Source: Nanobdellota archaeon (GTDB taxonomy: Archaea; Nanobdellota; Nanobdellia; Pacearchaeales; GW2011-AR1). Taken from it: a stretch of 59,174 bases of DNA. The DNA lies in assembly GCA_018815925.1 (NCBI GenBank), contig JAHIWS010000016.1:1-59174 (forward strand), read 5' to 3'. The notes beneath the pieces are model-generated. The model made no database searches. It was not told the DNA's origin and was given only the letters and a program-made list of their open reading frames with translations. This document shows, one piece after another, positions 10,398 to 19,858 of the stretch. Each line of letters begins with the position of its first letter. Within the stretch, counting starts at the first letter, position 1. Both the position numbers and the translations under genes were made by a program.

Positions 10398-10955
10398 ATG
10401 ATAGAGCATCCTCTTTCATGTGGAGATGTGTCTTTTGATTTATATTTCTACTATAAAACTGCAACCTCTTGGAAAAAGGGTATTGGAATTGATATACTAA
10501 AAAAAGACTTAAGAAAAATTAATTTAATGTTGGAAGAATATGGGGGAATAAAGCTTTATAGAGATAAATTCAGAGTAAAACCCTATGCGGGAGTTTCAAC
10601 TGCTGTTTTATTTTTTACAAAGGGTGAACCTACACAGAATGTTTGGTTTTATAAAATGGAATCTGATGGGTTTAGTCTAGATGATAAAAGAACATTCATA
10701 GATGGTAAGGGTGATATTTCAGATATATTAGAACATTTTGACAATAGAGAAAAGGAAAAACCAACTGATAGAAAAAAGAAATATTTCTTAGTTCCAATTA
10801 AAGAAATTAAAGAGAAGGATTGGGATTTAAGTATCTCAAAATATAGGGAAATTGAGTATGAAGAAATTGAGTATGAAAAACCTGAAGTTCTTAAAAAAAG
10901 AATAATCAAACTTGAAGAAGATATTTTGAAAGGATTAAAGGAGTTAGAGGCTTAA
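10398..10955 (+). CDS. Hypothetical protein
   Basis: 185 aa ORF. Confidence 0.5.
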   Translation: MIEHPLSCGDVSFDLYFYYKTATSWKKGIGIDILKKDLRKINLMLEEYGGIKLYRDKFRVKPYAGVSTAVLFFTKGEPTQNVWFYKMESDGFSLDDKRTFIDGKGDISDILEHFDNREKEKPTDRKKKYFLVPIKEIKEKDWDLSISKYREIEYEEIEYEKPEVLKKRIIKLEEDILKGLKELEA

Positions 10956-11108
10956 ATGAAAGAAACAATTGAAAAAATAAAAAGAAAAGTAACCTGTGAC
11001 CCAAAAACAGATAAAAAGTGTAAATGTAAAGATTATATTGAAGTAGGGCATGAGAATGGTAAACCAAGATATACTAAAAAAAGAATATGCGAAAGAGAAA
11101 TTGATTAA
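10956..11108 (+). CDS. Small Cys-containing protein (50 aa)
   Basis: ATG directly follows upstream stop; MKETIEKIKRKVTCDPKTDKKCKCKDYIEVGHENGKPRYTKKRICEREID. Confidence 0.45.
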   Translation: MKETIEKIKRKVTCDPKTDKKCKCKDYIEVGHENGKPRYTKKRICEREID

Positions 11109-11186
11109 AATTAAACATCACATTTTTTGTAATATATTATCATCGTTTTGACAAAATATTTAAATATTTTTCTTGATTTGATAATA

Positions 11187-11209
11187 ATATTTATTACTTT
11201 TCATAACAA
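11187..11209 (+). repeat. 23-bp direct repeat left of MNT/HEPN pair
   Basis: atatttattacttttcataacaa; 22/23 match to 12131-12153. Confidence 0.8.
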
Positions 11210-11249
11210 ATTTGCTTTTTCAAAATCCCGGCTTTTACATATTCTTTTG

Positions 11250-11284
11250 TGTCTACGTAGAAAGATTTATAAGTAATGTAGACA
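11250..11284 (+). promoter_or_regulatory. TATA box enclosed by inverted repeat TGTCTAC/GTAGACA (candidate operator)
   Basis: tgtctac (11250-11256), tttataa TATA (about 11267-11273), gtagaca (11278-11284), 10 nt before MNT start. Confidence 0.6.
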
Positions 11285-11294
11285 TAAGAATAAT

Positions 11295-11768
11295 ATGACT
11301 TATACCGAAGTTAGAAATATTAAAGGAAAAAAGTATTATTATAGAGTTATTTCTATAAGAAAAGACAAAAAAATTTCAAAAAAGAGAGTATATTTAGGAC
11401 ATGACTTATCAAATTTTGATATTCTAGAAAAAGAAAAAATTGCAGACACTAAACTATTGTTTAATAAGATAAAAAAGCCAAACAAAGAAATTGAGAAGAT
11501 TAAGTCTAAAATAGTGCCTGTTTTGAGAAAGAACAAAGTAACAAAAGCAGGAATTTTTGGAAGTTACTCAAGAGGCGAACAAAGAAAAGACAGTGATGTT
11601 GATATAGTGGTTAATATAGAAGATAAAAAGATGAGCTTGCTAGGGTTTATTGGATTAATGAGACTTTTAGAAGAAATATTAAAGCGAAAAGTGGACCTAG
11701 TAGAATATAAAGCTATAAAACCAAGAATAAAAGAAAGAATACTAAAAGAGGAAATAAGAATAATATGA
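11295..11768 (+). CDS. MNT-type minimal nucleotidyltransferase antitoxin (MntA-like)
   Basis: IFGSYSRGEQRKDSDVDIVV = GSxxRG...DxD; overlaps downstream HEPN gene. Confidence 0.8.
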   Translation: MTYTEVRNIKGKKYYYRVISIRKDKKISKKRVYLGHDLSNFDILEKEKIADTKLLFNKIKKPNKEIEKIKSKIVPVLRKNKVTKAGIFGSYSRGEQRKDSDVDIVVNIEDKKMSLLGFIGLMRLLEEILKRKVDLVEYKAIKPRIKERILKEEIRII

Positions 11769-12103
11769 AAAGAGATACTGGATTGTTCATTGAGGATATA
11801 TTAAGCAGTATAAAAAATATAAAAGAATTTTCAAAAAATTTAGATAAAGAAAAGTTTTTTAAAGATAATTTAAGACAGAGTGCAATTGTGAGACAATTAG
11901 AGATAATTGGAGAGGCTGTGAAAAATATTCCAGATTCCTTTAGAAAAAAATATCCAAAAATACCCTGGAAAAATATAGCAGGATTTAGAGATATATTAAG
12001 CCATGCTTATTTTGGAATTAACTTAGATAGGGTTTGGAATATAATTGAATTTGATTTGCCAAAACTTAAAGAAGAAATAGGAAAAATTAATGTTGAAACT
12101 TAG
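11765..12103 (+). CDS. HEPN/DUF86 toxin (HepT-like)
   Basis: RDILSHAYFG = Rx4HxY motif; ATGA overlap with MNT gene. Confidence 0.85.
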   Translation: MKRDTGLFIEDILSSIKNIKEFSKNLDKEKFFKDNLRQSAIVRQLEIIGEAVKNIPDSFRKKYPKIPWKNIAGFRDILSHAYFGINLDRVWNIIEFDLPKLKEEIGKINVET

Positions 12104-12130
12104 TTAAATAATTTTTAGAAATTAATGACA

Positions 12131-12153
12131 ATATTCATTACTTTTCATAACAA
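12131..12153 (+). repeat. 23-bp direct repeat right of MNT/HEPN pair
   Basis: atattcattacttttcataacaa. Confidence 0.8.
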
Positions 12154-12727
12154 TTTTGAAATATAACTTTTTTGAGTTAGGTTTTTTATGATTTTGCTGG
12201 TAAATTCCATATTATGGTTGTATGATTATCGCAAGAGGTCCTTAATATTTTATCCTGTACCATTAGGGTAATTCATCTCTTAGATAAATCAATTCTATGT
12301 TTTTCTTCCTTTTTTTCGAATGGACTTGATGCCTAGCCTTAAAATAATAATTTAATCCTGAAATAGTCTGGAATTTTTTCTCTACAAAATCAACAACTAT
12401 TTTTGGATCTGTGTTTTGAAGTTAATTGTTCCATTACCAAAGGGATTATATGTAATTTATATTTACGGAGATTTTGTAGCAAATATACTATGGTTGGAGA
12501 AGCCCTTAGCATTTGTGGTAAAACACAAAACTTTAGCAGATAATTATAGAAAATATTTCAATTTTTTATGGAAAACAATTAAATCCTAATTATTCCTAGA
12601 AAATAATTTTTTACATTTTCTTCAACATATTATTATCGTTTTCCCATAATACTTAAATGTTTATGCTAAATTAATATTGAATTTTATTATAATAATCCAT
12701 ATAAATAAATTAGTGTTTTTTGAATCA

Positions 12728-13714
12728 ATGAATAATACAGTTTTTCTTGCAGATAAAAATTCTAAAGCATGGAATTTTGCAAAAAAAATTCAAACTTATG
12801 TTTTAGAAACTAAAGAATTTTTGATTCCTCTGCACGAAGTGAGTATTACTAAATTTAGAAATGGTGAGGTAGAGATGTACATACCAGAAAATATGAGGGG
12901 AAAAGATGTTTATTTTATTCAAGACTCAACAAAATATCCTCAAGATTGGTGGGTTGAACTATTATTAATTAAAGACCTTCTTTTAAATAGTTCTGCAGAG
13001 AGTGTAACTTTTGTTATTCCAAATATGCTTTATTCTAGGCAAGATAGAAAGAATAGACCTCATGTTCCTATTTCTGCAAGAGCTTTAGCAAAGAGCATTT
13101 CTCCTGGATTAAAAAAAATAATTACTTTGGATTTACATGCAGGTCAAATCCAGGGATTTTATCCAGAAAATGTTCCAGTTGATAATCTTTATAGTTTCCC
13201 AGAAGTTGTTAGATCTCTTAGGAGATATCATCTTGAGGATTTAGATAATTTAGTGGTTGTTGCCCCTGATGCAGGAGCAGCAGGAAGAACTCGTTATTTT
13301 CTACAGAGATTAGAAAAAGCTCAACAAGATACTTTAAAAAAACAAAATTATTCTTTTGCTGTTTTTAGTAAAGAAAGAGCAGCTCCTGGAGAGGTTGCAT
13401 CAATGCAGCTTATTGGAGATGTTAATGAAAAAAATTGTTTGATTGTGGATGATATTATTGATTCTGGAGGAACTTTATGTAAAGCAGCACAGATCTTAAA
13501 AGAAAATGGTGCAAAAAAAATAATGTGTTATGGAACTCATGGAATTTTTACAAAAGGTATATCTGATTTATGTGATAATTATGATTTTGTCATGACTTCT
13601 AATACTTATCCTCAGGAAAATTCTTTAATAGAAGTTATTGATGTAGCTCCTCTTTTTGCAGAAGCAATTTATAGGGCACAAAGAGGTTTATCTATTTCTA
13701 AATTGTTTGAATAA
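12728..13714 (+). CDS. prs: Ribose-phosphate pyrophosphokinase
   Basis: PYSRQDRK-like LYSRQDRKNRP, LDLHAGQIQGFY, VAPDAGAAGR, IVDDIIDSGGT PRPP loop; start trimmed to MNNTVF. Confidence 0.9.
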   Translation: MNNTVFLADKNSKAWNFAKKIQTYVLETKEFLIPLHEVSITKFRNGEVEMYIPENMRGKDVYFIQDSTKYPQDWWVELLLIKDLLLNSSAESVTFVIPNMLYSRQDRKNRPHVPISARALAKSISPGLKKIITLDLHAGQIQGFYPENVPVDNLYSFPEVVRSLRRYHLEDLDNLVVVAPDAGAAGRTRYFLQRLEKAQQDTLKKQNYSFAVFSKERAAPGEVASMQLIGDVNEKNCLIVDDIIDSGGTLCKAAQILKENGAKKIMCYGTHGIFTKGISDLCDNYDFVMTSNTYPQENSLIEVIDVAPLFAEAIYRAQRGLSISKLFE

Positions 13715-13802
13715 GAGGGTTGTTACCATTTTAAGGAGTAGTAACAGGTTTTATTTTATAATTAATATGATTTTTTAAATAGTTTTGATAATTATATTTA
13801 AA

Positions 13803-13946
13803 ATGGTAGCAGCTCAACAACTTAGAGAAGAAGTATATAATATAACTCTGAAGAAGTTAGAGTTAGAAGAAAAACTTAAGTCTATGTGTTTTTACATAGC
13901 TACTTTAAAAAGAGAGTTAGATCAAAGAATGCTTATGTCACAATAA
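13803..13946 (+). CDS. Small coiled-coil protein (47 aa)
   Basis: MVAAQQLREEVYNITLKKLELEEKLKSMCFYIATLKRELDQRMLMSQ. Confidence 0.4.
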   Translation: MVAAQQLREEVYNITLKKLELEEKLKSMCFYIATLKRELDQRMLMSQ

Positions 13947-14163
13947 TTTTTTTTAAATCCTAGGTGTCTATCTAGATGCCTAGGTTTACCTTTAATTTTC
14001 AAAACAAATAATTAGATGATTTTTTACTAACAAAATTGTAGAGGAGAAACACCCGAAGATGCCTCTTCAAATGCCTAAGCATTTAAACAAAAACAGAGTT
14101 CTTGCCCCCTACAAGAAGGTTATTATTTTGAAGTTTTTAAAGATTTCTTTAAAAAAAGGATAT

Positions 14164-14175
14164 ATGCGAGGGACA
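14164..14175. repeat. Putative att core copy 1 (left end)
   Basis: atgcgagggaca, followed by ..at.aagatcatc. Confidence 0.7.
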
Positions 14176-14284
14176 TTATTAAGATCATCATGGCAGATCA
14201 CAGGGTCTCAATGATGTATTATGTTTTAGTTAAAATCTTTAATATATTGATCTATTTAAAGAGCTCTATTGTTGAGGATAGAGA

Positions 14285-14548
14285 TTATTCTTTATAGACA
14301 TCTTTGTGATGTTTGTATCTCTCAATTGTTATAGTTTTATTTGTTTCATCAATTGAGTAGACTAAAACGAAATGTCCAATGTGAACTCTCCAAAATCCTT
14401 GTAATGGTTTTTTTAATGGTTTAAATCGATAAGGATTTTCTTGAATTTCTTTTATTTTTTTAGAAATATGTCTTGAACTTATTGTATCTTTTTTGGCTAA
14501 TTTTGCAAAATTTTTTTCAACCTCTTTTCTTACAAGAATTTTATACAT
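14285..14548 (-). CDS. RelE/ParE-family toxin
   Basis: MYKILVRKEVEKNFAKL..PYRFKPLKKPLQGFWRVHIGHFVLVYSIDE. Confidence 0.8.
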   Translation of the reverse strand: MYKILVRKEVEKNFAKLAKKDTISSRHISKKIKEIQENPYRFKPLKKPLQGFWRVHIGHFVLVYSIDETNKTITIERYKHHKDVYKE

Positions 14549-14549
14549 T

Positions 14550-14783
14550 TTAATTTAAGCCAAAATGTTTATCCCAATTACTAACTTCGACAACCTCTTC
14601 ATTTTGAGCTTTTAATAATTCAGTGATAAATTCGGGTTTTAATTCTTCTTCGAGAATTTCTTTCCCATAAGAAGAAAGAATTAAATTAATTGCCTCGCTT
14701 TTGTCTTTAAGGTTTTCTTTAGCTTTCACTATATTGAGAATTCTATTTGCCTCATTGTTTATTTCAACTATTGCCTTTACCAT
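14550..14783 (-). CDS. Antitoxin of RelE-family pair
   Basis: Immediately upstream of RelE gene; small helical ORF. Confidence 0.65.
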   Translation of the reverse strand: MVKAIVEINNEANRILNIVKAKENLKDKSEAINLILSSYGKEILEEELKPEFITELLKAQNEEVVEVSNWDKHFGLN

Positions 14784-14866
14784 TTTAACTTGATATTAAT
14801 ATGGTATTAATACTCTTTTAAATACCTTTCTATCGGATAATGTTAATTACTAAGTAGTAACACTAC

Positions 14867-14886
14867 AGAAAGATTTATAAATGCTA
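14867..14886 (+). promoter_or_regulatory. Archaeal promoter shared with MoxR/DGR2 operon
   Basis: agaaagatttataaatgcta, identical 20-mer at 24427-24446. Confidence 0.65.
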
Positions 14887-14902
14887 GATGAATGGAAAAT
14901 GC

Positions 14903-15721
14903 ATGGCAAAGCAAGATTATAACGAAAGTATCTTAACAGATGCTCAAGACATTGTAGTAGTCAGACCTTCTAGTCAAGGTTATGTTTTTGCTGCAAAACC
15001 CTCTATTGATTTTCAAAGACAAACGTATGAAGAAAGTGTTTCTGGTTCAGAAGATAGAGGAGCAAGGGCATTTTCTCAATGTTGGGAATTTGATGATCAT
15101 GTTGGTATTAAAGGATCAAGCACATTTCATGCTTTAAGATATGATAAAAAAGCATTAAGATCAAAAGGATTGTGGCTTCCTGGGTTTACTGAAGCAAGGT
15201 TTTTAGAAAAGCAAGGAAAATTAGAAAATGGTGTTTATAGGGATTATGATTTAGTTGTTTATAGTGATGAAGATTTTAATACAGAGATTGCAAAGGAACT
15301 TTCTGGACAAGCAAAACAACTAGGATTTGCTCTTCCTGTAGTTAGTCAATTCAGAGCATTAGATTATGATGTTAATTCAAAATCAAAATATGGAATTGAT
15401 TTAAGATTTGTAGAAAAACCTCAAGGAATAATTCATGGAAGAGAAGCACAAGAAGCAATTTCATCTCTTAATTATAAAAGAAATTCAGGCGCTCTGGGGT
15501 TGCTCCGTGACACTTATGGCAACTGGCTTGCTGACTGGTACTACTTGGGCAATTCCTACAGTGACGGTAGGGTGGATTGGATTTGTGGCGAAGCCACGCG
15601 CGCTGATTTAGTCAAAGCTCATGAATCATTAGTTGAAAGAAAATACTCAAACCAAATTAAAGAATTAGAAGAAAAACAAGTTGCAGAATTTTCTCAATTT
15701 GAAAAATCATTAACACAATAA
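14903..15721 (+). CDS. DGR1 target protein A with internal variable region and C-terminal helical tail
   Basis: VR at 15489-15570 matching TR1; start trimmed to MAKQDY. Confidence 0.8.
   Translation: MAKQDYNESILTDAQDIVVVRPSSQGYVFAAKPSIDFQRQTYEESVSGSEDRGARAFSQCWEFDDHVGIKGSSTFHALRYDKKALRSKGLWLPGFTEARFLEKQGKLENGVYRDYDLVVYSDEDFNTEIAKELSGQAKQLGFALPVVSQFRALDYDVNSKSKYGIDLRFVEKPQGIIHGREAQEAISSLNYKRNSGALGLLRDTYGNWLADWYYLGNSYSDGRVDWICGEATRADLVKAHESLVERKYSNQIKELEEKQVAEFSQFEKSLTQ
15489..15570 (+). repeat. DGR1 variable region 1 (VR1)
   Basis: 82 nt aligning without gaps to TR1; about 13 differences, all at template A. Confidence 0.9.
15585..15597 (+). promoter_or_regulatory. Post-VR hairpin GTGGC-GAA-GCCAC
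   Basis: 5-bp stem, 3-nt loop just downstream of VR1. Confidence 0.75.
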
Positions 15722-15722
15722 A

Positions 15723-16520
15723 ATGTTAGGAAGAAAAGTTAAAGGAAATGATGAAGTTGGTATTTTAGAACCAATTATTGAAAGGTATGTTCTTAGAAGA
15801 CCTCTTAAAGGAGATTATGCCAAAGAGATTCATGCAGAAGTTAAAGGAAGGGCACAAAAAGATTTTAGAAACTTTCCCATGTTTAATGCTCACTTTGAAT
15901 TTAATGAAAAAACTGGTGAGATAAATGGAATAAATACTGGTTATGGAATTTTACTTAATGAAGCACTAACTAAAGATGGTTTTTGGTTGCCCACAATTAC
16001 TCAAGCAAGAAAGCTTGATGAAGCAGGATTATTATCTAATGGTGTTTGGAGGCAATATGGAATTGCTGTCTATGATGGCAATAATCCAAATCAAGGAGTT
16101 GCAGACAAATTAGTAAAAGAAGCAAGTAAGAGAGGATGGGAAACTCCAATTCTTGCTCCCTTTAAGGCATTAAAGATTGTAAAAACAGGAGCTAAAATAG
16201 GTTTTGGCAAAGATTCTGAAGGAATTATAACTGGAGAAGAAGCAACAGAGTATCTTAAAAAATATTTCAAATATCAAGGAAATTCAGGCGCTCTGAGGTT
16301 GTACCGTGACACTATTGGCAGCTGGGGTGCTAACTGGAACTACTTGGACGATTCCGACAGTAACGGTAGGGTGGATTGGATTTGTGGCGAAGCCACGCAA
16401 AAAAATTTAGAAGTAGCCGTGTTAGGTTCTATTGACAGTGTTGCTAAACAAGAAGTAGCTAAGATTAATGAAAGACTTTCTTCTGCAAAAAAAGCTGCAT
16501 TTGATATATTAAAACAATAA
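15723..16520 (+). CDS. DGR1 target protein B (paralogue of target A)
   Basis: Homologous architecture; VR at 16288-16369. Confidence 0.8.
   Translation: MLGRKVKGNDEVGILEPIIERYVLRRPLKGDYAKEIHAEVKGRAQKDFRNFPMFNAHFEFNEKTGEINGINTGYGILLNEALTKDGFWLPTITQARKLDEAGLLSNGVWRQYGIAVYDGNNPNQGVADKLVKEASKRGWETPILAPFKALKIVKTGAKIGFGKDSEGIITGEEATEYLKKYFKYQGNSGALRLYRDTIGSWGANWNYLDDSDSNGRVDWICGEATQKNLEVAVLGSIDSVAKQEVAKINERLSSAKKAAFDILKQ
16288..16369 (+). repeat. DGR1 variable region 2 (VR2)
   Basis: 82 nt aligning to TR1; about 9 differences, all at template A. Confidence 0.9.
16384..16396 (+). promoter_or_regulatory. Post-VR hairpin GTGGC-GAA-GCCAC
   Basis: Same position relative to VR2. Confidence 0.75.
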
Positions 16521-16704
16521 TTTTTAAAAACTTCTTTTTAATTTAAAGATTCCTGGCCATTAAAATGGCTGGGCCACACGTACAATTATTAGTGATTCAT
16601 TTGAAGCCAGTAAAATTCAACTTCAACAACTAGTAACTTTATGTGAAACTTGAAGGAGTGGTGGCTAAACTATGTTTAGATAATTGGTAATTGTGCTACT
16701 TTAA

Positions 16705-16786
16705 GCGCTCTGAGGTTGAACCGTAACACTAATGGCAACTGGAATGCTAACTGGAACAACTTGGACAATTCCAACAGTAACGGTAG
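16705..16786 (+). repeat. DGR1 template repeat (TR1)
   Basis: gcgctctgaggttgaaccgtaacactaatggcaactggaatgctaactggaacaacttggacaattccaacagtaacggtag; Asn-rich (AAC/AAT) template directly upstream of RT1 remnant. Confidence 0.9.
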
Positions 16787-16816
16787 AATGGCTCAGTCAT
16801 GGCTAGGATTTTTAAC

Positions 16817-17296
16817 ATGAAAACTTACAAAAATCTATATCAAAAAATAATTTCTTTTGGAAACTTATTTCTTGCTTATAAAAAAGCAAGAAAAGGCAAA
16901 ACAAAAAAAGATTATGTTATTGAGTTTGAAAAGAATCTAATTAAAAATTTATTGCAATTGCACGAAGAACTAAAAAATCAAACATATATTCCAAAGCCTC
17001 TTCAAACATTTATTTTAAGAGATCCAAAAACTCGTAAAATTTCTAAATCTGATTTTAGAGACAGAATTGTTCATCATGCTCTAGTTAGAATCATTGAACC
17101 CATTTTTGATAAAGGTTTTATTTCTCTTAGAAATCTTTATGTCACTAATAAGAGTGTTTGGTGGAAGTCTATTAAGTTCTTTCTTCATTTTACTAGAACC
17201 TATTATTCCTTTATAAAGATACACGCTTTGAACTACAACAATTATGCGAGGGACACAATCAAGATCATCCTGACCTTTTTAAAAGTTTTTTATTGA
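16817..17296 (+). pseudogene. Truncated DGR reverse transcriptase (RT1), N-terminal part only
   Basis: MKTYKNLYQK..FILRDPKTRKISKSDFRDRIVHHALVRIIEPIFDKGFIS parallels RT2 N-terminus, then homology ends; no GxxxSQ or YxDD. Confidence 0.85.
17244..17255. repeat. Putative att core copy 2
   Basis: atgcgagggaca, followed by caatcaagATCATCCTGACC. Confidence 0.75.
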
Positions 17297-17306
17297 ATTT
17301 ATCAAC

Positions 17307-17531
17307 CTATTTAGAATATCTTAGAACTTTTGATTTATAAAGAGCTCTATCGTGGAGGATAGACTTCTGAATCTGTTCAATCATTATTTCAATTTTTGTC
17401 AATTGGGAATTCTCTTTCAATTTATTCCGACATATCTCAGATAGGCTAATCCCTTGTTCATCTGATTGTTGAATTAGCTTTTCCCTAAGAGGTGTTTCTA
17501 GGAATATGTGTATTTGTGAGTTCTTTTTCAT
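17307..17531 (-). CDS. Small ribbon-helix-helix-like protein
   Basis: QIHIFLETPLREKLIQQSDEQGISLSEICRNKL. Confidence 0.5.
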   Translation of the reverse strand: MKKNSQIHIFLETPLREKLIQQSDEQGISLSEICRNKLKENSQLTKIEIMIEQIQKSILHDRALYKSKVLRYSK

Positions 17532-17608
17532 TGGGTTGTACAAGAAGTTTATTGTATTTAGTTATCAAATCTTTTAACTTCATGATTATTTCATCCCCCA
17601 GATCTTTT

Positions 17609-18478
17609 TCAATTTCCACTTTCTTTTATCCTCCTCAAGGCAATTTTAATATAGTCTTTGTTAAGATCAAATCCTATGAAGTTCCTATTTAGTTTTTTAC
17701 ATACGAGAGCTGTAGTTCCACTTCCCATAAAAGGATCTAACACAATTCCTTTTTTTGGGCAACCTGCTTTAATACAAAATTCAGGAAGAGTAGAAGGAAA
17801 CATTGCAAAATGTTTTTCTCTATTTGGTTCTAAAGGAAACATTATACAATCTCCTGGATTTTTTCCTTTAGGATTAGATCCCCATTTATATCGATAAGGT
17901 ATCCTCACAGAATCCAAATCAAAATAATACTTTCCACTCTTTGCAAAAAAGAATAATGCCTCCGAATTTGTAGTTAATCTATCTTTTACTCCAGAAGGCA
18001 TACATCTGCCACCAGAACTCTTATCTTTAAAATCAGACCACTGCTTAACCCAGGTTATATCATTTCTTAATATTAAACCTAGTTCGTCTTGACATTTGAT
18101 AGCAATTCTGAATTGGATTAGTAATTTTTGTTTATGTTGTAACCAATTAGATCTAAACTTACCTCTAACACTTTTAGGTAACTGATGATTTTTAAGGTAA
18201 GTATTTGTTTTCTCATTTCCACATCTTGAATAATAAGAATCGCCTAAATTAAACCAAATTGTTCCTGTTGGCTTAATTACTCTTTTACACTCTTTCATTA
18301 CTTCAACAATTTTATTAATATAATCTTGAGGATGATCTTCTAAACCAATTTGGTTTTTATTTCCATAATCTCTTAATGCCCAATAAGGAGGGGAAGTAAT
18401 AATACAATTAACACTATTATCTTTTAATCTTCTTAGTCCTTTCAAGACATCCACACAATAAATCTTATTTGTTTGCAT
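17609..18478 (-). CDS. Site-specific DNA methyltransferase (N4/N6-type), no adjacent restriction gene
   Basis: CIITSPPYWALRDYG and DPFMGSGTTALVCKKLNRNFIGFDLN motifs. Confidence 0.9.
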   Translation of the reverse strand: MQTNKIYCVDVLKGLRRLKDNSVNCIITSPPYWALRDYGNKNQIGLEDHPQDYINKIVEVMKECKRVIKPTGTIWFNLGDSYYSRCGNEKTNTYLKNHQLPKSVRGKFRSNWLQHKQKLLIQFRIAIKCQDELGLILRNDITWVKQWSDFKDKSSGGRCMPSGVKDRLTTNSEALFFFAKSGKYYFDLDSVRIPYRYKWGSNPKGKNPGDCIMFPLEPNREKHFAMFPSTLPEFCIKAGCPKKGIVLDPFMGSGTTALVCKKLNRNFIGFDLNKDYIKIALRRIKESGN

Positions 18479-18603
18479 GAAAAAGTCAAACTATTTTCTT
18501 ATAAATATCCCCGAGTGAGTTTTTGTCCAGATAATAATTTAGACTATTGTCTAGACTTTTGTTCACCTTGCTCTATTTATAACCCTGCTAGTTCACGTTC
18601 AGC

Positions 18604-18762
18604 ATGGAATGTATTTTGTGCAACAAATCTTTGGAAAATGATAAATTTGATTTTTGTAGGACCTGTTTTGAAGTTTTAAAACACAAATATCCAAAAGACA
18701 AAAACTTTGAAAGGAGGTTAAAATGTTACAAAGAAATAATAGAAGGACTACAAGAGGGATAA
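18604..18762 (+). CDS. Small zinc-finger-like protein overlapping VirB2-like start
   Basis: MECILCNKSLENDKFDFCRTCFEVLKHKYPKDKNFERRLKCYKEIIEGLQEG, two CxxC pairs. Confidence 0.4.
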   Translation: MECILCNKSLENDKFDFCRTCFEVLKHKYPKDKNFERRLKCYKEIIEGLQEG

Positions 18763-19043
18763 TTTTTGTTATAACTATTTTAGTTTTGGCAATTCTTCCA
18801 ATAGTAAGTGCGGCAGACTTTGACGAGATTTTTGAACCCCTTCAAACAATTTATGATTTAGTAAAATATGCAGCAACCACAATTGCAGGATTAATTATGC
18901 TGTTTGCAGGAATTACTTACATTACTAGTGGCTCTGATCCCGGAAAACGTGAGAAAGCAAAGAACATGATAATGTATGTTATTATTGGTTTGATGGTTAT
19001 TTGGGCTGCTCCTTTTGTGGTTGAACTAGTTTTAGAACCATAA
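18723..19043 (+). CDS. VirB2/TrbC-like pilin subunit
   Basis: Signal peptide plus two TM segments; GLIMLFAGITYITSGSDPGKREKAKNMIMYVIIGL. Confidence 0.75.
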   Translation: MLQRNNRRTTRGIIFVITILVLAILPIVSAADFDEIFEPLQTIYDLVKYAATTIAGLIMLFAGITYITSGSDPGKREKAKNMIMYVIIGLMVIWAAPFVVELVLEP

Positions 19044-19044
19044 A

Positions 19045-19857
19045 ATGGGATGTAGTATAACTAATCTAGGAGATTGTGTAGCTGAAGCTGTATTTGGATT
19101 GTTTTTAGATATTCTTAATTCAGCTTCACGCCCTTTCCTAGATTTAATAAAAACATTTATGATCGAACCTGTTAGTATTACAGCTTTTGCAGATATATGG
19201 GGAATTATTGTTTATATTTTATCCATGTTTTATGGGTTACTAATAGTCTGGATTGGGTTGAAGTTCATAGTTTCAGGGGAATCTCCTGAACAAAGAGAAA
19301 AAGCAAAGTCTGATTTAAAAAACATAATTATCATGATGATCTTAGTTCAAGGAAGCTACCTCCTTTATGATTTATTTTTAGCAACCTCTGCATCATTAAC
19401 AAATGTAATTTTTGATATGGTCTCAAATAGTTTCTTCAGATTATCTTTAGAAAGTGTTTCTAACTTTGGTTTTGATTTAATCTTTGGAATTCTTTATATT
19501 ATTCATTTAATCATTGTTTTAGTCTTAGTTCTTTTAAGATATATTTTTGTAAGTGCAGGAGTTATTTTATTTGCAATAGGTGTTTTCTTTTATTTTATCC
19601 CCTTTCTAAATTCTTATGGGAGACTCATTTTAAATGGGCTTGGAGTTTTAGTATTCCTCCCCTTCTTTTACTCAATTGCTTTTTTAGTTGGATCAAAATT
19701 AGCTGAATTGAACCAGTTTAGAGATTATAAAACTCTAATTATGGTAGGAACTTTAGACATAATTATCCTCTTCACATTCCTTTTACTTTTATTTGTAATT
19801 GTAAAAGCTGCAACTAAAGTTAAACCCATTGTAAATGTTGTAAAGGCAGTAGTTTAA
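19045..19857 (+). CDS. VirB6/TrbL-like polytopic membrane protein
   Basis: Multiple TM; FIVSGESPEQREKAKSDLKNIIIMM resembles pilin repeat; gene order before VirB4. Confidence 0.65.
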   Translation: MGCSITNLGDCVAEAVFGLFLDILNSASRPFLDLIKTFMIEPVSITAFADIWGIIVYILSMFYGLLIVWIGLKFIVSGESPEQREKAKSDLKNIIIMMILVQGSYLLYDLFLATSASLTNVIFDMVSNSFFRLSLESVSNFGFDLIFGILYIIHLIIVLVLVLLRYIFVSAGVILFAIGVFFYFIPFLNSYGRLILNGLGVLVFLPFFYSIAFLVGSKLAELNQFRDYKTLIMVGTLDIIILFTFLLLLFVIVKAATKVKPIVNVVKAVV

Positions 19858-19858
19858 A

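Noticed and set aside
13959-13984. Imperfect palindrome cctaggtgtctatctagatgcctagg
   Set aside because: Likely a terminator or minor hairpin after a small ORF; too little evidence for a distinct feature
14099-14117. Hairpin TTCTTG-cccccta-CAAGAA as a possible ncRNA
   Set aside because: Short stem, no conserved boxes recognisable; cannot support an RNA call
16817-17296. Treating RT1 as a functional second reverse transcriptase
   Set aside because: Homology to RT2 stops after FDKGFIS and the catalytic YxDD and GxxxSQ motifs are missing; called a remnant
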